Part shown: positions 25,877 to 34,232 of the stretch, piece by piece
Layout: the number at the start of each line of letters is the position of its first letter
Position numbering within the stretch: position 1 is the first letter of the stretch
DNA from: SAR202 cluster bacterium
GTDB lineage: Bacteria; Chloroflexota; Dehalococcoidia; Lucifugimonadales; UBA1123
Direction of reading: 5' to 3'
NCBI GenBank assembly: GCA_030752795.1
Contig: JASMDM010000008.1
Location: 1 to 50,121, forward strand
DNA: 50,121 nucleotides
The notes under the pieces: model-generated
Database searches by the model: none
Seen by the model: only the letters and a program-made list of their open reading frames with translations
What the model was told of the DNA's origin: nothing
Position numbers and translations under genes: made by a program

Positions 25877-26476
25877 TCATACCTCCGGGTAGGGCACCCG
25901 GGCCGGCAACGGCGGCGCGGGCGCCATGACGTTTCGAAGTTTCTTCAGTCCTGCGTGTTGCAGGGCTTTGACCGCGTTGTCCTTTTTGCCCACGACCGCG
26001 GCCGTTTCCGCCACCGATAGGCCGGACGCGAATCTCAGAGCGATCACCTCACGTTGGAGGTCGGTCAAGTTATCCATCGCAGTCGCGACTTCGGCGATCG
26101 ACATGCTCACCTCGGCCCTGTGCTCGAGGTCCGATGCGGTGACTCCGGCTCGCCCCATCGCGTTGTCGATGGGCACGGTGCGTCGCCGGCCTTTCTTGCG
26201 GAAATGGTCGACGACGAGGTTGTGAGCGATGCGATACAACCACGAAGTGAAGGGATGCCCTTGCCACTCGAACGTCTGGATCGACTCCAGCATCTTCAGG
26301 AAAACCTCTCCCGTAATGTCTTCCGCCTCGGACGCGTTGCCGCACTTGAACGATACGTACCGGAAAATCTGGTCGTAGTACCGTTCGTACAGCTCCCCAA
26401 ACGAGGGGTTGTCGCCTTGTTGTGCCTTCTTTACCAGGGCCTCTACGGCCCTGCGATCGGCCTCGTTGGCCTGCAT
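25877..26476 (-). CDS. ECF-family RNA polymerase sigma factor
   Basis: 199 residues with only regions 2 and 4, as in extracytoplasmic-function sigma factors. Region 2 reads ELYERYYDQIFRYVSFKC, then ASEAEDITGEVFLKMLESI and WLYRIAHNLVVDHFRKKGRR. Region 4 is LTDLQREVIALRFASGLSVA, ending ALQHAGLKKLRNVM. It is transcribed divergently from queA. Its leader contains a -10-like TATAGT and a pair of 8-bp direct repeats (26507-26525), consistent with a controlled promoter. It heads the run of genes for the DUF5667 protein, adaptor, ATPase, permease and DUF5666 protein, which are its likely regulon. Confidence 0.9.
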   Translation of the reverse strand: MQANEADRRAVEALVKKAQQGDNPSFGELYERYYDQIFRYVSFKCGNASEAEDITGEVFLKMLESIQTFEWQGHPFTSWLYRIAHNLVVDHFRKKGRRRTVPIDNAMGRAGVTASDLEHRAEVSMSIAEVATAMDNLTDLQREVIALRFASGLSVAETAAVVGKKDNAVKALQHAGLKKLRNVMAPAPPLPARVPYPEV

Positions 26477-26506
26477 CGCTGCCTTCCTCTCAGGGGAGCG
26501 CTAAGA

Positions 26507-26525
26507 GTCGTGACACTGTCGTGAC
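26507..26525. promoter_or_regulatory. Direct-repeat operator candidate in the ECF sigma leader
   Basis: GTCGTGAC occurs twice, at 26507-26514 and 26518-26525. The 11-base period places both copies on the same face of the helix. The pair lies between the predicted -10 and the sigma gene start, a typical position for a repressor or activator site. The binding protein is unknown. Confidence 0.45.
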
Positions 26526-26539
26526 GTCGGGTTTCAGAG

Positions 26540-26545
26540 ACTATA
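26540..26545 (-). promoter_or_regulatory. -10-like box of the ECF sigma operon
   Basis: On the minus strand TATAGT, with AACTTT 17 bases upstream. The latter resembles the AAC core of ECF-type -35 elements, so autoregulation is possible. Confidence 0.35.
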
Positions 26546-26594
26546 ACGGGAGAAGCACTCCAAAAGTTAGCGCCGCCCGTCGCTAGTCGTGTGC

Positions 26595-26600
26595 TATAGT
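26595..26600 (+). promoter_or_regulatory. -10 box of queA and downstream genes
   Basis: TATAGT on the plus strand, starting transcription near 26607, divergent from the ECF sigma promoter about 50 bases away. No good -35 is visible. Confidence 0.4.
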
Positions 26601-26663
26601 TGACCGGCTCGGTTTCGAGCGTGGCCCACACCTATGATAGCCAATCGAGACCATGAGATATAC

Positions 26664-27710
26664 ATGGCGCCCCTGCGGACCTCTGATTTCGAATACGAAC
26701 TGCCTCCGGAGCTGATCGCGCAGACCCCGGTCGAACCGCGCGATTCATCTCGACTAATGGCCGTGTCGAAGTCGACTGAAACGACCGAACACCGCCGATT
26801 CACCGATCTGCCGTTGCTGCTCAAGCCAGGCGACGTGCTCGTCCTCAACGATAGCCGGGTGTTCCCGGCTCGGCTGTACGGCCACATCTCCGAGACGGAC
26901 CGGGAGATCGAACTGCTGCTTCTCAACCGCATCGAACCCGGACGATGGCGTGCCCTCGTGAAGCCAGGGCGCCGGATGAGGGCCGGTTCGCGATTCGACA
27001 TCGTCGATGGCGCCGGCGACACCACGATGTCCGGCGTAGTGATCGCGCAAGAATCGGCGGGATCAAGGATCGTCGAGCTCGCCAACGAAGACGCGATAGG
27101 CGCATCTGGTGTCGTTCCGTTGCCGCCGTACATCCACGAGCGCTTGGACGACCCGGAGCGATACCAGACCGTGTACTCGCAGCGGGAGGGCAGCGTGGCA
27201 GCCCCGACCGCAGGACTGCACATGACCGACCGCCTGCTAGGCGAATTACGATCCAAAGGCGTCGAGACCGTGTTCGTCACGCTCGACGTGGGCTGGGGGT
27301 CGTTCAAACCGGTCGAGGAGAATGATCCGAGTTCGCACGAGATGCACTCGGAGCACTGGGAGCTCAGCCAAGATGCAGCGGACGCCATCAACCTGGCAAA
27401 GAGCGAAGGCAGGCGAGTGGTCTCGGTGGGGACGACCGCCGTCCGCCTGCTGGAACACGCGACATCGGTCAGCGAGGCCGAAGGCCAACTGTTGGATGCC
27501 GGCTCCGGTTGGGCCGACCTGTTTATACTGCCTGGATTCAAGTTTCGGGTGGTCGATGGTCTGGTGACCAACTTCCACTTGCCTAAATCAACGCTGCTCA
27601 TGCTTGTCTCCGCGTTTGCGGGAAAAGACTTGGTCCTGGATTGTTACCGAGAGGCGGTCGAACAGCGCTACCGCTTCTACAGCCTAGGCGACGCGATGGT
27701 CATATTGTAA
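26664..27710 (+). CDS. queA: S-adenosylmethionine:tRNA ribosyltransferase-isomerase QueA
   Basis: Makes epoxyqueuosine in tRNA by transferring and isomerising the ribosyl part of SAM onto preQ1. The 348 residues start TSDFEYELPPELIAQTPVEP and contain RDSSRLMAV, LLLKPGDVLVLNDSRVFPAR, PLPPYIHERLDDPERYQTVY and GSVAAPTAGLHMT. Late motifs are LDVGWGSFKPV, EHWELS, VVSVGTTAVRLLE, and the C-terminal LPKSTLLMLVSAFAG. ATG 26634 would add ten residues; 26664 matches the family start better. First gene of a plus-strand run with a B3/B4 protein, an MFS carrier and a glycosylase. Confidence 0.95.
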   Translation: MAPLRTSDFEYELPPELIAQTPVEPRDSSRLMAVSKSTETTEHRRFTDLPLLLKPGDVLVLNDSRVFPARLYGHISETDREIELLLLNRIEPGRWRALVKPGRRMRAGSRFDIVDGAGDTTMSGVVIAQESAGSRIVELANEDAIGASGVVPLPPYIHERLDDPERYQTVYSQREGSVAAPTAGLHMTDRLLGELRSKGVETVFVTLDVGWGSFKPVEENDPSSHEMHSEHWELSQDAADAINLAKSEGRRVVSVGTTAVRLLEHATSVSEAEGQLLDAGSGWADLFILPGFKFRVVDGLVTNFHLPKSTLLMLVSAFAGKDLVLDCYREAVEQRYRFYSLGDAMVIL

Positions 27711-27798
27711 ATCGCCCAGATTTGACGCCAACACAATAAGCGTGCCAGAGCTGATTCGAGCGTGCTGCCGCCTACCGGACGCACGATGTGAAAGCACG

Positions 27799-28518
27799 AT
27801 GACGCTGACAATCATGAGATACAACGTAGCGAAAGAGATCTTCAACCAGTTCCCCGGCTACACGCGTGGAGTCGTAATCGCGCGCGACGTGTCGAACGGC
27901 GATTCGCCGGATGAATTGTTGCAAATGCTGCGCGACTCCGAGCGCTCGGTCCGCGCGGAGCTGGGCGGCCCGAACATCGCCGAGCATCTGAACATCGCTG
28001 CTTGGCGCGAGGCGTACCGGTGCTTCGGCGCGCGACCCTCGGCTTTTCGGTCGTCGATCGAGGCGATGGCGCGGCGCGTCGTTCGAGGCGACGAGTTGCC
28101 CTCGGTTAACCGTCTGGTGGACATCGGCAACGTGATCTCGTTGCGGCATCTGGTCTCGGCGGGTTGCCACGCCATTGATGTCGCGATTGGCGATTTCGAA
28201 CTCAGGCCGGCAGCTGGCGAAGAGCAGTTCGTGCCTTTGGGCGGTTCGGAGCCGGAGAATCCGTTGCCCGGCGAGATTGTGCTGGTCGAAGGAGATGTCG
28301 TTCTAACTCGACGCTGGACGTGGCGACAGGGAACCCACACGCTGACCGGACACGGCTCCACCGCGGTCGAGCTCAACATCGACGGCCTGCCGCCGGTCAC
28401 GCCCGACGAGATCGCCGAGGCGTGCGGCGAGGCCGAGGAGCTGATCGTTCGATTCTGCGGCGGCCGGACCAAGGTGCAGTTCCTGACCAAGGACAACCCC
28501 TCGATCGTCATCGACTGA
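27799..28518 (+). CDS. B3/B4 (tRNA-editing-like) domain protein
   Basis: 239 residues forming a stand-alone B3/B4 domain, the fold used by phenylalanyl-tRNA synthetase beta chains to hydrolyse mischarged tRNA. Typical segments are NIAAWREAYRCFGARPSAFR, SSIEAMARRV, LPSVNRLVDIGNVISLRHL, GCHAIDV and VLTRRWTWRQG. Free-standing versions (COG3382) are common but uncharacterised; a role clearing mischarged tRNA or an amino-acid-linked compound is plausible. A start at 27742 would prepend a Cys/Arg-rich stretch outside the domain, so ATG 27799 is used. Its TGA shares one base with the ATG of the next gene, indicating translational coupling. Confidence 0.85.
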   Translation: MTLTIMRYNVAKEIFNQFPGYTRGVVIARDVSNGDSPDELLQMLRDSERSVRAELGGPNIAEHLNIAAWREAYRCFGARPSAFRSSIEAMARRVVRGDELPSVNRLVDIGNVISLRHLVSAGCHAIDVAIGDFELRPAAGEEQFVPLGGSEPENPLPGEIVLVEGDVVLTRRWTWRQGTHTLTGHGSTAVELNIDGLPPVTPDEIAEACGEAEELIVRFCGGRTKVQFLTKDNPSIVID

Positions 28519-29735
28519 TGGCAGGTGTTCAGTCACGCCTAGTCGTATCGTTCAAGGTTCGGAACTTCCGTTACCTGTGGGTGTCCGACGCCTTCATCGG
28601 GGTAGGCGAGCAGATGGAGTTCGTCGTCCTGGCGTGGTTCGTGCTTCAAGAGACAGACTCGCCGTTCTTGCTCGGCGTATACGCGGCGTTGAGATTCACG
28701 GGCACATTGTTGTCGCCGCTCTACGGCATCCTCGTCGACAGGTATGAGCGTCGAGTCCTTCTATTTTTGGTGCGCGCTGCCTTTGCCGTCAACGCGACTG
28801 CGATAATGCTATTGGCTTTCGCGGATCTGCTCCAGGTGTGGCATGTCTTGATCTTCGCCGGCGTCTCCGGCCTCGGACGAGCCTTCGACACGATCACACG
28901 CCAGACGCTCATCCCTGACATCGTCGCGCCTAGCAGCCTCATGAACGCGGTCGCGCTTTCCAGGTCGGGACGGGATTTCACGCAGATAGCAGGGCCGGTG
29001 ATCGGCGCATACGTCCTGACCGTCGGAGGAACCGGGTTCGCGTACATTGGCGTGGTGGCGGCCTTCGCAGTGTCCGCTGCGCTGAGCTTGTTGCTAGACG
29101 TCAGGCGCACAAAGGCCACCGGGGTCGGCGTGTCGGTGCTCGGCAATCTGAGACAGGCTGTGAGCTACGTCCGCCGGGAAGAGTTGATTCTTGCGCTGCT
29201 GCTGATGGCGTTCATCGTCAATCTGACGGGCTTCCCGCTGAACAACGGATTGATGCCGGTGTTCGCGCGAGACGTTCTCGGAACCGGTCCGAACGGACTC
29301 GGGCAGCTCTTGGGAGCGTACTCGTTGGGGTCCGCGGCGGGATCGGCCACCATTGCTGGGTTGGCTCGATTCGGCAGACCGGGGCGGGCGATCGTGCTCG
29401 CGGCGATCGGCTGGCACGGGACGATTGTCGTATTGGCGGGCGCACAGTGGTTTGGACCCGCATTGGTCGTACTGGCGGTTGTCGGCTTCGCGCAATCGTT
29501 TACCATGGTTACGATGGCGATGACTTTGCTCGGGGCGACATCGCCGGAGATCCGAGGACGAGTGATGGGCTTGCGATCGCTGGCCGTCTACGGATTGCCT
29601 GTCGGCCTGTTGGCGTCGGGCGCGATGGCGGACACGTTCGGCGTAAGCGTCGCGTTGCTCATCAACGGCAGCGTCGGGGTGACCGTGGCGATTGCCATCT
29701 CTTTGCGTTTACGCAGGCTGTGGACTCATGGTTGA
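28518..29735 (+). CDS. MFS transporter, enterobactin-exporter-like (MFS_3) type
   Basis: 405-residue membrane carrier. The N-terminus FRYLWVSDAFIGVGEQMEFV is characteristic of the MFS_3 branch, and the TM2-3 loop has GILVDRYERR. The second-half segments LGQLLGAYSLGSAAGSATIA and GRVMGLRSLAVYGLPVGLLA are also typical. About twelve hydrophobic helices. Substrate not predictable; members export siderophores, macrolides or other small molecules. ATG 28518 overlaps the stop of the B3/B4 gene by one base, and the downstream glycosylase gene begins inside its last codons, so the three are one translation unit. Confidence 0.88.
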   Translation: MAGVQSRLVVSFKVRNFRYLWVSDAFIGVGEQMEFVVLAWFVLQETDSPFLLGVYAALRFTGTLLSPLYGILVDRYERRVLLFLVRAAFAVNATAIMLLAFADLLQVWHVLIFAGVSGLGRAFDTITRQTLIPDIVAPSSLMNAVALSRSGRDFTQIAGPVIGAYVLTVGGTGFAYIGVVAAFAVSAALSLLLDVRRTKATGVGVSVLGNLRQAVSYVRREELILALLLMAFIVNLTGFPLNNGLMPVFARDVLGTGPNGLGQLLGAYSLGSAAGSATIAGLARFGRPGRAIVLAAIGWHGTIVVLAGAQWFGPALVVLAVVGFAQSFTMVTMAMTLLGATSPEIRGRVMGLRSLAVYGLPVGLLASGAMADTFGVSVALLINGSVGVTVAIAISLRLRRLWTHG

Positions 29736-30657
29736 AGACATGCTCGAGCCGTCGAAAGAAAGAATCATGCCAACAGCGCCGTTCGATTTCGACATGACGG
29801 CGAGGTTCGCGACTCGCGGTCTCGGCCGCCACGCCGGCGACGTGTACGAGTCTGGCGTCTACAGCAAACTGCTTGACGACGGCGACTCGCTACCGTTGAT
29901 TCGGATTAGCTCCACCGGCGCCGTTGACGCGCCCAAGCTCGAAGTTGAAGTCATGCCGACCAACGACGGAGACACTGCGGCAGCGAATCGAACCGCGCGC
30001 TCGCTTGTGGGAGCGGACGATGACGTCACCGGATTCTACGGGATGGCCGAACGCGACGCCGTTCTGTCCTCGTTGGTCCGCGAGTTCCGAGGGCTGCACA
30101 TCCCCCAGTCCGCAACCGTGTTCGAGGCGCTGGTCAAATCGATCTTGAGCCAGCAGATCAGCAGCCAGGTCGCCCGCGTCCTGCGCGACGGCTTGGTCGA
30201 TGCTTTCGGCACGACACGAGTGATTGACGGGGCGGAGTGGATCGCGTTTCCGCGCCCGGATGCTGTCGCCGCGGCCAGCGTCGAGTCGTGGCGCGCCGTA
30301 AAACTCAGCAAGCGCAAGGTCGCGTACATTACCGAGATCGCACGGGCGGCGGCATCGGGCGAATTGGACTTGGAAGCGCTTAAAACCGCGACCGCGTCTG
30401 AGGCGACCGAAGCGCTGATCGCACTGAAGGGCGTGGGCGCTTGGACCGCAAACTGGCTCCTGATCCAGGCGCTCGGACAACCGGACGGGTTCCCGCACGG
30501 CGACCTGGCTCTGCAGCGTGCGATGGGCAATCTGGCCGGAGACGGTCAGCGGATGACGGCGGACGAAGCGCTGGATTACTCTGAGCGATGGTCGCCGTAT
30601 CGCAGCCACGCGACCACGTACCTGTTCGCCGCGATCAGACAACCCGGCGGACCGTGA
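29728..30657 (+). CDS. DNA-3-methyladenine glycosylase II (AlkA-like)
   Basis: HhH-GPD superfamily base-excision enzyme of 309 residues removing alkylated bases. The N-terminal beta region (about 1-110) is AlkA-like. The glycosylase core starts FEALVKSILSQQISSQVARV, and the helix-hairpin-helix plus catalytic loop reads LKGVGAWTANWLLIQAL followed by PHGDLAL with the catalytic Asp. RWSPYRSHATTYLF matches the C-terminal AlkA signature WRPYRS. The ATG at 29728 overlaps the MFS stop by 8 bases; internal ATGs at 29740 and 29767 are alternatives. Works on cytoplasmic DNA. Confidence 0.9.
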   Translation: MVEDMLEPSKERIMPTAPFDFDMTARFATRGLGRHAGDVYESGVYSKLLDDGDSLPLIRISSTGAVDAPKLEVEVMPTNDGDTAAANRTARSLVGADDDVTGFYGMAERDAVLSSLVREFRGLHIPQSATVFEALVKSILSQQISSQVARVLRDGLVDAFGTTRVIDGAEWIAFPRPDAVAAASVESWRAVKLSKRKVAYITEIARAAASGELDLEALKTATASEATEALIALKGVGAWTANWLLIQALGQPDGFPHGDLALQRAMGNLAGDGQRMTADEALDYSERWSPYRSHATTYLFAAIRQPGGP

Positions 30658-30772
30658 TTCGAACGAACACAAACTCGGTGATCGCGGCGAAGTAGCCGAC
30701 GCGATGTTGTGCTACCATCTGACCGATTCAACCAAATACGAAAAACGCTCCGGCGGGAAGGCAGGTTCAGCC

Positions 30773-31636
30773 ATGGCAGGCGTCTATTCTGAAGACAAGT
30801 GGGTCAACATCAACGGATTGGACATCCACTACCTCGATTGGGGCGGGGACCGCACCAAAAAGCCGCTGCTCCTGATGCACGGCATCGGCGGTCACGCGCA
30901 CATGTTCGATGACCTCGCGCCACGGATGTCCGACGAGTGGCACGTCGTCGCTATGGACGAACGTGGATGCGGCGACAGCGACTGGAGTAGAGAAGGCTAC
31001 TCGACGCAGTCGTACGCGTCGGACGTGGGCCAGTTCGCGCTCGCCACCGGGTTGTACCCGATGGACTACTACGGACATTCGCAGGGATCGCGGATCGGCA
31101 TCGCGGTCGGTGCCTATTTCGGCAACTTCGTCGACCATCTCGTGCTTGGCGATTACGGTCCCATGCCGGATCCGTCGCCGGCCGGTCGGGACACTGCCGC
31201 CCAAAGGCTGCAGGGCGGTCAGCAAGAGCGACCGAGGGGATTCTTCTCTCCTCAGATGGCTTTCGACTGGCACCGGCAAGGCGACGAGACGGCTTCGGAC
31301 GACGAACTCTGGGACACGGTCAAAAACACCTATCGAACCAACTGGGACGGCATTCTGGTGCCCAAGACCGACCCCGAGATTCGATGGCTCAACGGACGAA
31401 CGGCGCTCAAAGAAGGCCCGATGCTGTGGGACTGCGTCGAGAAAATTTCGTGCAAGACGCTGGTGCTACGGGGCGGAGTCAGCACCGTGCTCGACATGGC
31501 GCAGGCCGAGAAGATGGCAGAGATTATTCCGAACGGCAACGGCTCGGTCGCCGAGGTGCCGAACGTGGGCCACATGTTGCATCGTGAAGACATGGATACG
31601 ACCGTCAACATCCTCCGCGATTTCTACGCGACGTAA
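30773..31636 (+). CDS. Alpha/beta-hydrolase fold enzyme
   Basis: Soluble hydrolase of 287 residues. The oxyanion-hole segment is LLLMHGIGGHAHMFDD, the nucleophile elbow GHSQGSRIG with Ser, the acid probably the Asp in STVLDMAQ or nearby, and the catalytic His in VPNVGHMLHRED near the C-terminus. A cap region (about 140-215) is rich in charged residues. Substrate unknown; esters, lactones and C-C bonds are all possible. The frame is open from 30704, but ATG 30773 gives the expected N-terminus (NINGLDIHYLDWGG). It stands alone, with an extended -10-like TGCTACCAT near 30708. Confidence 0.88.
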   Translation: MAGVYSEDKWVNINGLDIHYLDWGGDRTKKPLLLMHGIGGHAHMFDDLAPRMSDEWHVVAMDERGCGDSDWSREGYSTQSYASDVGQFALATGLYPMDYYGHSQGSRIGIAVGAYFGNFVDHLVLGDYGPMPDPSPAGRDTAAQRLQGGQQERPRGFFSPQMAFDWHRQGDETASDDELWDTVKNTYRTNWDGILVPKTDPEIRWLNGRTALKEGPMLWDCVEKISCKTLVLRGGVSTVLDMAQAEKMAEIIPNGNGSVAEVPNVGHMLHREDMDTTVNILRDFYAT

Positions 31637-31709
31637 CCGGCGAGTGACTAGGAGTCGAAAAGACACAAGTTTCTTCGATACAAGAGGAGATATCTGAACC
31701 CGGGCTAGC

Positions 31710-31739
31710 TTGACACCGCTCCCGCCAGATAAGTAGTAT
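31710..31739 (+). promoter_or_regulatory. Sigma-70 promoter of the YihY/HtrA gene pair
   Basis: Perfect TTGACA at 31710-31715, 18 bases, then TAGTAT at 31734-31739. The leader is about 45 bases and includes AGGAG seven bases before GTG 31791. Confidence 0.7.
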
Positions 31740-31790
31740 CGTGCGTGATCTTGAGGGATCGGGGCGGAAATATCGACCAGGAGCATCTGG

Positions 31791-32702
31791 GTGTACTTCG
31801 TTAGATTCGTGCTGTTCTGCGCGGACGCCGTCAACGATTTCCTTGGCAAGAACTGCCCGTACATGGCGGCGGCCATCGCGTTCTATACGCTGTTCTCTCT
31901 GTTTCCGCTGGTCCTGGCCATCATCTCCATTTGGGGATTCTTGATGGGGCCAGAGGTCGAACAAACCGAGTTCGCTCGCAGGGTGGGCGAAGTGATCCCT
32001 GTCTCGACGACATTCATCGGAGAGACGGTCCGCGGAGTCGCCAGCGCCAGGGCGATCACGGGCGTCGCGTCCGTGCTGGGCTTGCTGTGGGCGTCCTCGG
32101 CAGCATTCGGCGCCATGCGTAAAGGGATCAACGCCGCTTGGGGCATCAAGAAGCCTCGACCCTTCTTGAAGGAACGCCTGATGGACTTCGGGTTGGTCTT
32201 GGGTGCTGGGATGCTCATGGTCATCCTCATGTTCGTTACGCCGATCATCGGTTCGATGCGCGAGATCGCGATTTACGTTGCCCCGGAAACCGATTTCGAT
32301 CTCGTGTTCAAGCTGGTTTCGCAGGTCGCGTCGCCGATACTTTCGTTCCTGACGTTCCTGATTCTTTACCGGTTCCTGCCGAACACGAAAGTGACGCTCA
32401 AGGACGTGTGGATCGGCGCGTTGATCGCCTCGATCGCCTTCGACGGAGCCAAGTGGGGGTTCCTCTGGTACGTCAGCACGTTCCCTGTCTACAACGTGGT
32501 GTACGGCTCTGTTGGCGCCGTCATGGCTTTGTTGACCTGGGTATACGTGTCGTCTATCATTTTATTATTCGGTGCCCTAGCAACTTCCCGGTATACCGAG
32601 TACGCGGCGAAAGCTGACCGCGATTTGCAGGGGTTCAAGTTAATTTGGACGGGTCTATCGCGTGTCAGGCTTAGGGTTGTTGCATTGCCGGGCTCTGTAT
32701 AA
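31791..32702 (+). CDS. YihY/BrkB family membrane protein
   Basis: 303 residues with about six transmembrane helices. The family opening reads FLGKNCPYMAAAIAFYTLFS, followed by FPLVLAIISIWGFL, SSAAFGAMRKGINAAW, LYRFLPNTKVTLKDVWIGAL and a final YGSVGAVMALLTWVYVSSII. Once annotated as RNase BN by mistake; real function of the family is unclear (transport or envelope). GTG 31791 has AGGAG upstream. Its last 41 bases overlap the start of the HtrA-like protease, so expression is linked. Confidence 0.88.
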   Translation: MYFVRFVLFCADAVNDFLGKNCPYMAAAIAFYTLFSLFPLVLAIISIWGFLMGPEVEQTEFARRVGEVIPVSTTFIGETVRGVASARAITGVASVLGLLWASSAAFGAMRKGINAAWGIKKPRPFLKERLMDFGLVLGAGMLMVILMFVTPIIGSMREIAIYVAPETDFDLVFKLVSQVASPILSFLTFLILYRFLPNTKVTLKDVWIGALIASIAFDGAKWGFLWYVSTFPVYNVVYGSVGAVMALLTWVYVSSIILLFGALATSRYTEYAAKADRDLQGFKLIWTGLSRVRLRVVALPGSV

Positions 32703-33843
32703 AAGATCGAGTTTGGGCCTATTAAGCCTGTTCTCTGTCTTCGTCGCAGCGGCTTGCGGCGGCGGCGACAGCATCCCAACACCGGTTCCGCTCGATGCCC
32801 CGCCCGCCGTGCAGCCCGCGCCCGCGCCCACCGCCGCGGTTGTAGCTCCGCTTCAGATCCCGACAAATGGCGAACTGGCGTCCCCTGCCGCGTCGATTCC
32901 AGGGCCGCAAAGCATAAGCTCGCTTCCTTCGATCGCCGAGCTCGTCGGTCAGGTCAACCCGGCCGTGGCTTCGATATCGGTCGAGTCGGTGTCGCGAGGC
33001 CTGTTCTACGACATCACCGACCAAGGCGCCGGATCGGGGATGGTTGTGCGGCCTGACGGGCACATCGTCACGAACTACCATGTGGTCCAGGACGCACGAG
33101 GAATTCGCGTCAACCTGCCAAGCGGCGAGTCATACTTGGCAAAGATCGTCGGCGGCGACATCGTATCCGATCTTGCTGTAATCAAGATCGATCCGGTTGC
33201 AGAGTTGCCGGTGGTGTCGTTCGGAAACTCGGAGGCACTTCAGGTCGGCGACTGGGTGGTGGCGGTCGGCAACGCGCTTGCCCTTCGAGGCGGACCGACC
33301 GTGACCTTGGGGATCATCAGCGCCCGAGGTCGAACCGTGAAGACCGAACGCGGCGACCTCTACGACATGATCCAAACCGACGCTGCGATCAACGACGGCA
33401 ACAGCGGCGGACCGTTGCTGAACCTCGACGGCGACGTCATCGGCATCAACACCGCGATGCTCAGGGAAGCCAGGGGCATCGGCTTCGCGATCAGCTCCAG
33501 GAGCGTGCTTCCGATCGTGGACAGCCTGATCGAGCACGGCAAAGTCATACGCCCGTTGATCGGACTCAACGGCGCCGACGTTACCCCCGCGGTCGCCAGC
33601 CGATTCGGGTTCATCGTCAACGAAGGCGTTGTCATCACGCAGATGGGCCGGGGCGGACCCGCCGCTGAAGCCGGGCTGTTGGTAGGCGACATCATCACTA
33701 AACTTGACGGCATCCCAACGCCGAACATGGCGCGATTCCTGACGTTGTTGTGGAGCTACACGGTCGGCGACACGGTTCAGCTCGAGTTCATCCGAGACGA
33801 CCGCGTCGGCGATGCGTCGGTGGTGCTTGTCGAACGGCGCTAG
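32662..33843 (+). CDS. HtrA/DegP-like trypsin-family serine protease, lipoprotein
   Basis: 393 residues. Signal sequence YKRSSLGLLSLFSVFV ends in a lipobox with Cys in AAACGGG, so it is anchored outside the membrane. A Pro/Ala-rich linker follows to about residue 90. The protease domain has catalytic His in VTNYHVVQDA, Asp in VSDLAVIKID and Ser in NDGNSGGPLLNLDG. A single C-terminal PDZ domain covers about 295-390 (GRGGPAAEAGLLVGDIITKL). It would degrade or refold misfolded exported proteins. The start is ambiguous: GTG 32662 or a TTG further in, because a TATAAA box lies at about 32698 right before the signal sequence. Confidence 0.9.
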   Translation: MSGLGLLHCRALYKRSSLGLLSLFSVFVAAACGGGDSIPTPVPLDAPPAVQPAPAPTAAVVAPLQIPTNGELASPAASIPGPQSISSLPSIAELVGQVNPAVASISVESVSRGLFYDITDQGAGSGMVVRPDGHIVTNYHVVQDARGIRVNLPSGESYLAKIVGGDIVSDLAVIKIDPVAELPVVSFGNSEALQVGDWVVAVGNALALRGGPTVTLGIISARGRTVKTERGDLYDMIQTDAAINDGNSGGPLLNLDGDVIGINTAMLREARGIGFAISSRSVLPIVDSLIEHGKVIRPLIGLNGADVTPAVASRFGFIVNEGVVITQMGRGGPAAEAGLLVGDIITKLDGIPTPNMARFLTLLWSYTVGDTVQLEFIRDDRVGDASVVLVERR

Positions 33844-33925
33844 GGTCGAAATAGATCGACGGTGCAACTGCTCGTCACCTGACTTTGCTTGTGCCGAGAA
33901 TGTTGCTCGTGGCTTGTTCGTGGGC

Positions 33926-34179
33926 GGGCCTTCGACAGGTCCCGACAAAGCCGGGATCCCGATGCGTCGGGACTCAGGCCGAACGGATGTGGGAGCGTGT
34001 GGTGCAGACGTTGTGCCTGAGCGGGCCTTCGACAGGCTCAGGCCGAACGGGTGGGGGGCGATTGGCTCGAACGTTGTGTCCGGGCGAGCCTTCAACGTGC
34101 TCAGGCTGAACGAGTGAGGGAGCGCGGTTCGGACGTAGTGCCTGGGCGAGCCTTCGACAGGCTCAGGCCGAACGGATGG
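33926..34179. repeat. Four tandem ~62-bp units of the CCTTCGACAGG hairpin family
   Basis: Units begin near 33926, 34022, 34085 and 34146. Each carries GCCTTCGACAGGCTCAGGC or a close variant followed by CGAACGG, then a conserved linker (GGGAGCG...GACGTTGTGCCTGGGC). The first unit is longer because it contains an inner palindrome (CCCGACAAAGCCGGG...CCCGATGCGTCGGG). The array fills the 389-base gap between the protease gene and the DUF362 gene, which converge here. It has no coding function. Confidence 0.75.
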
Positions 34180-34232
34180 GGGGAGAGGAGGATGTTGTGC
34201 ACTGCTGGCGCGTTGAAACGGCCGGCGATCGC

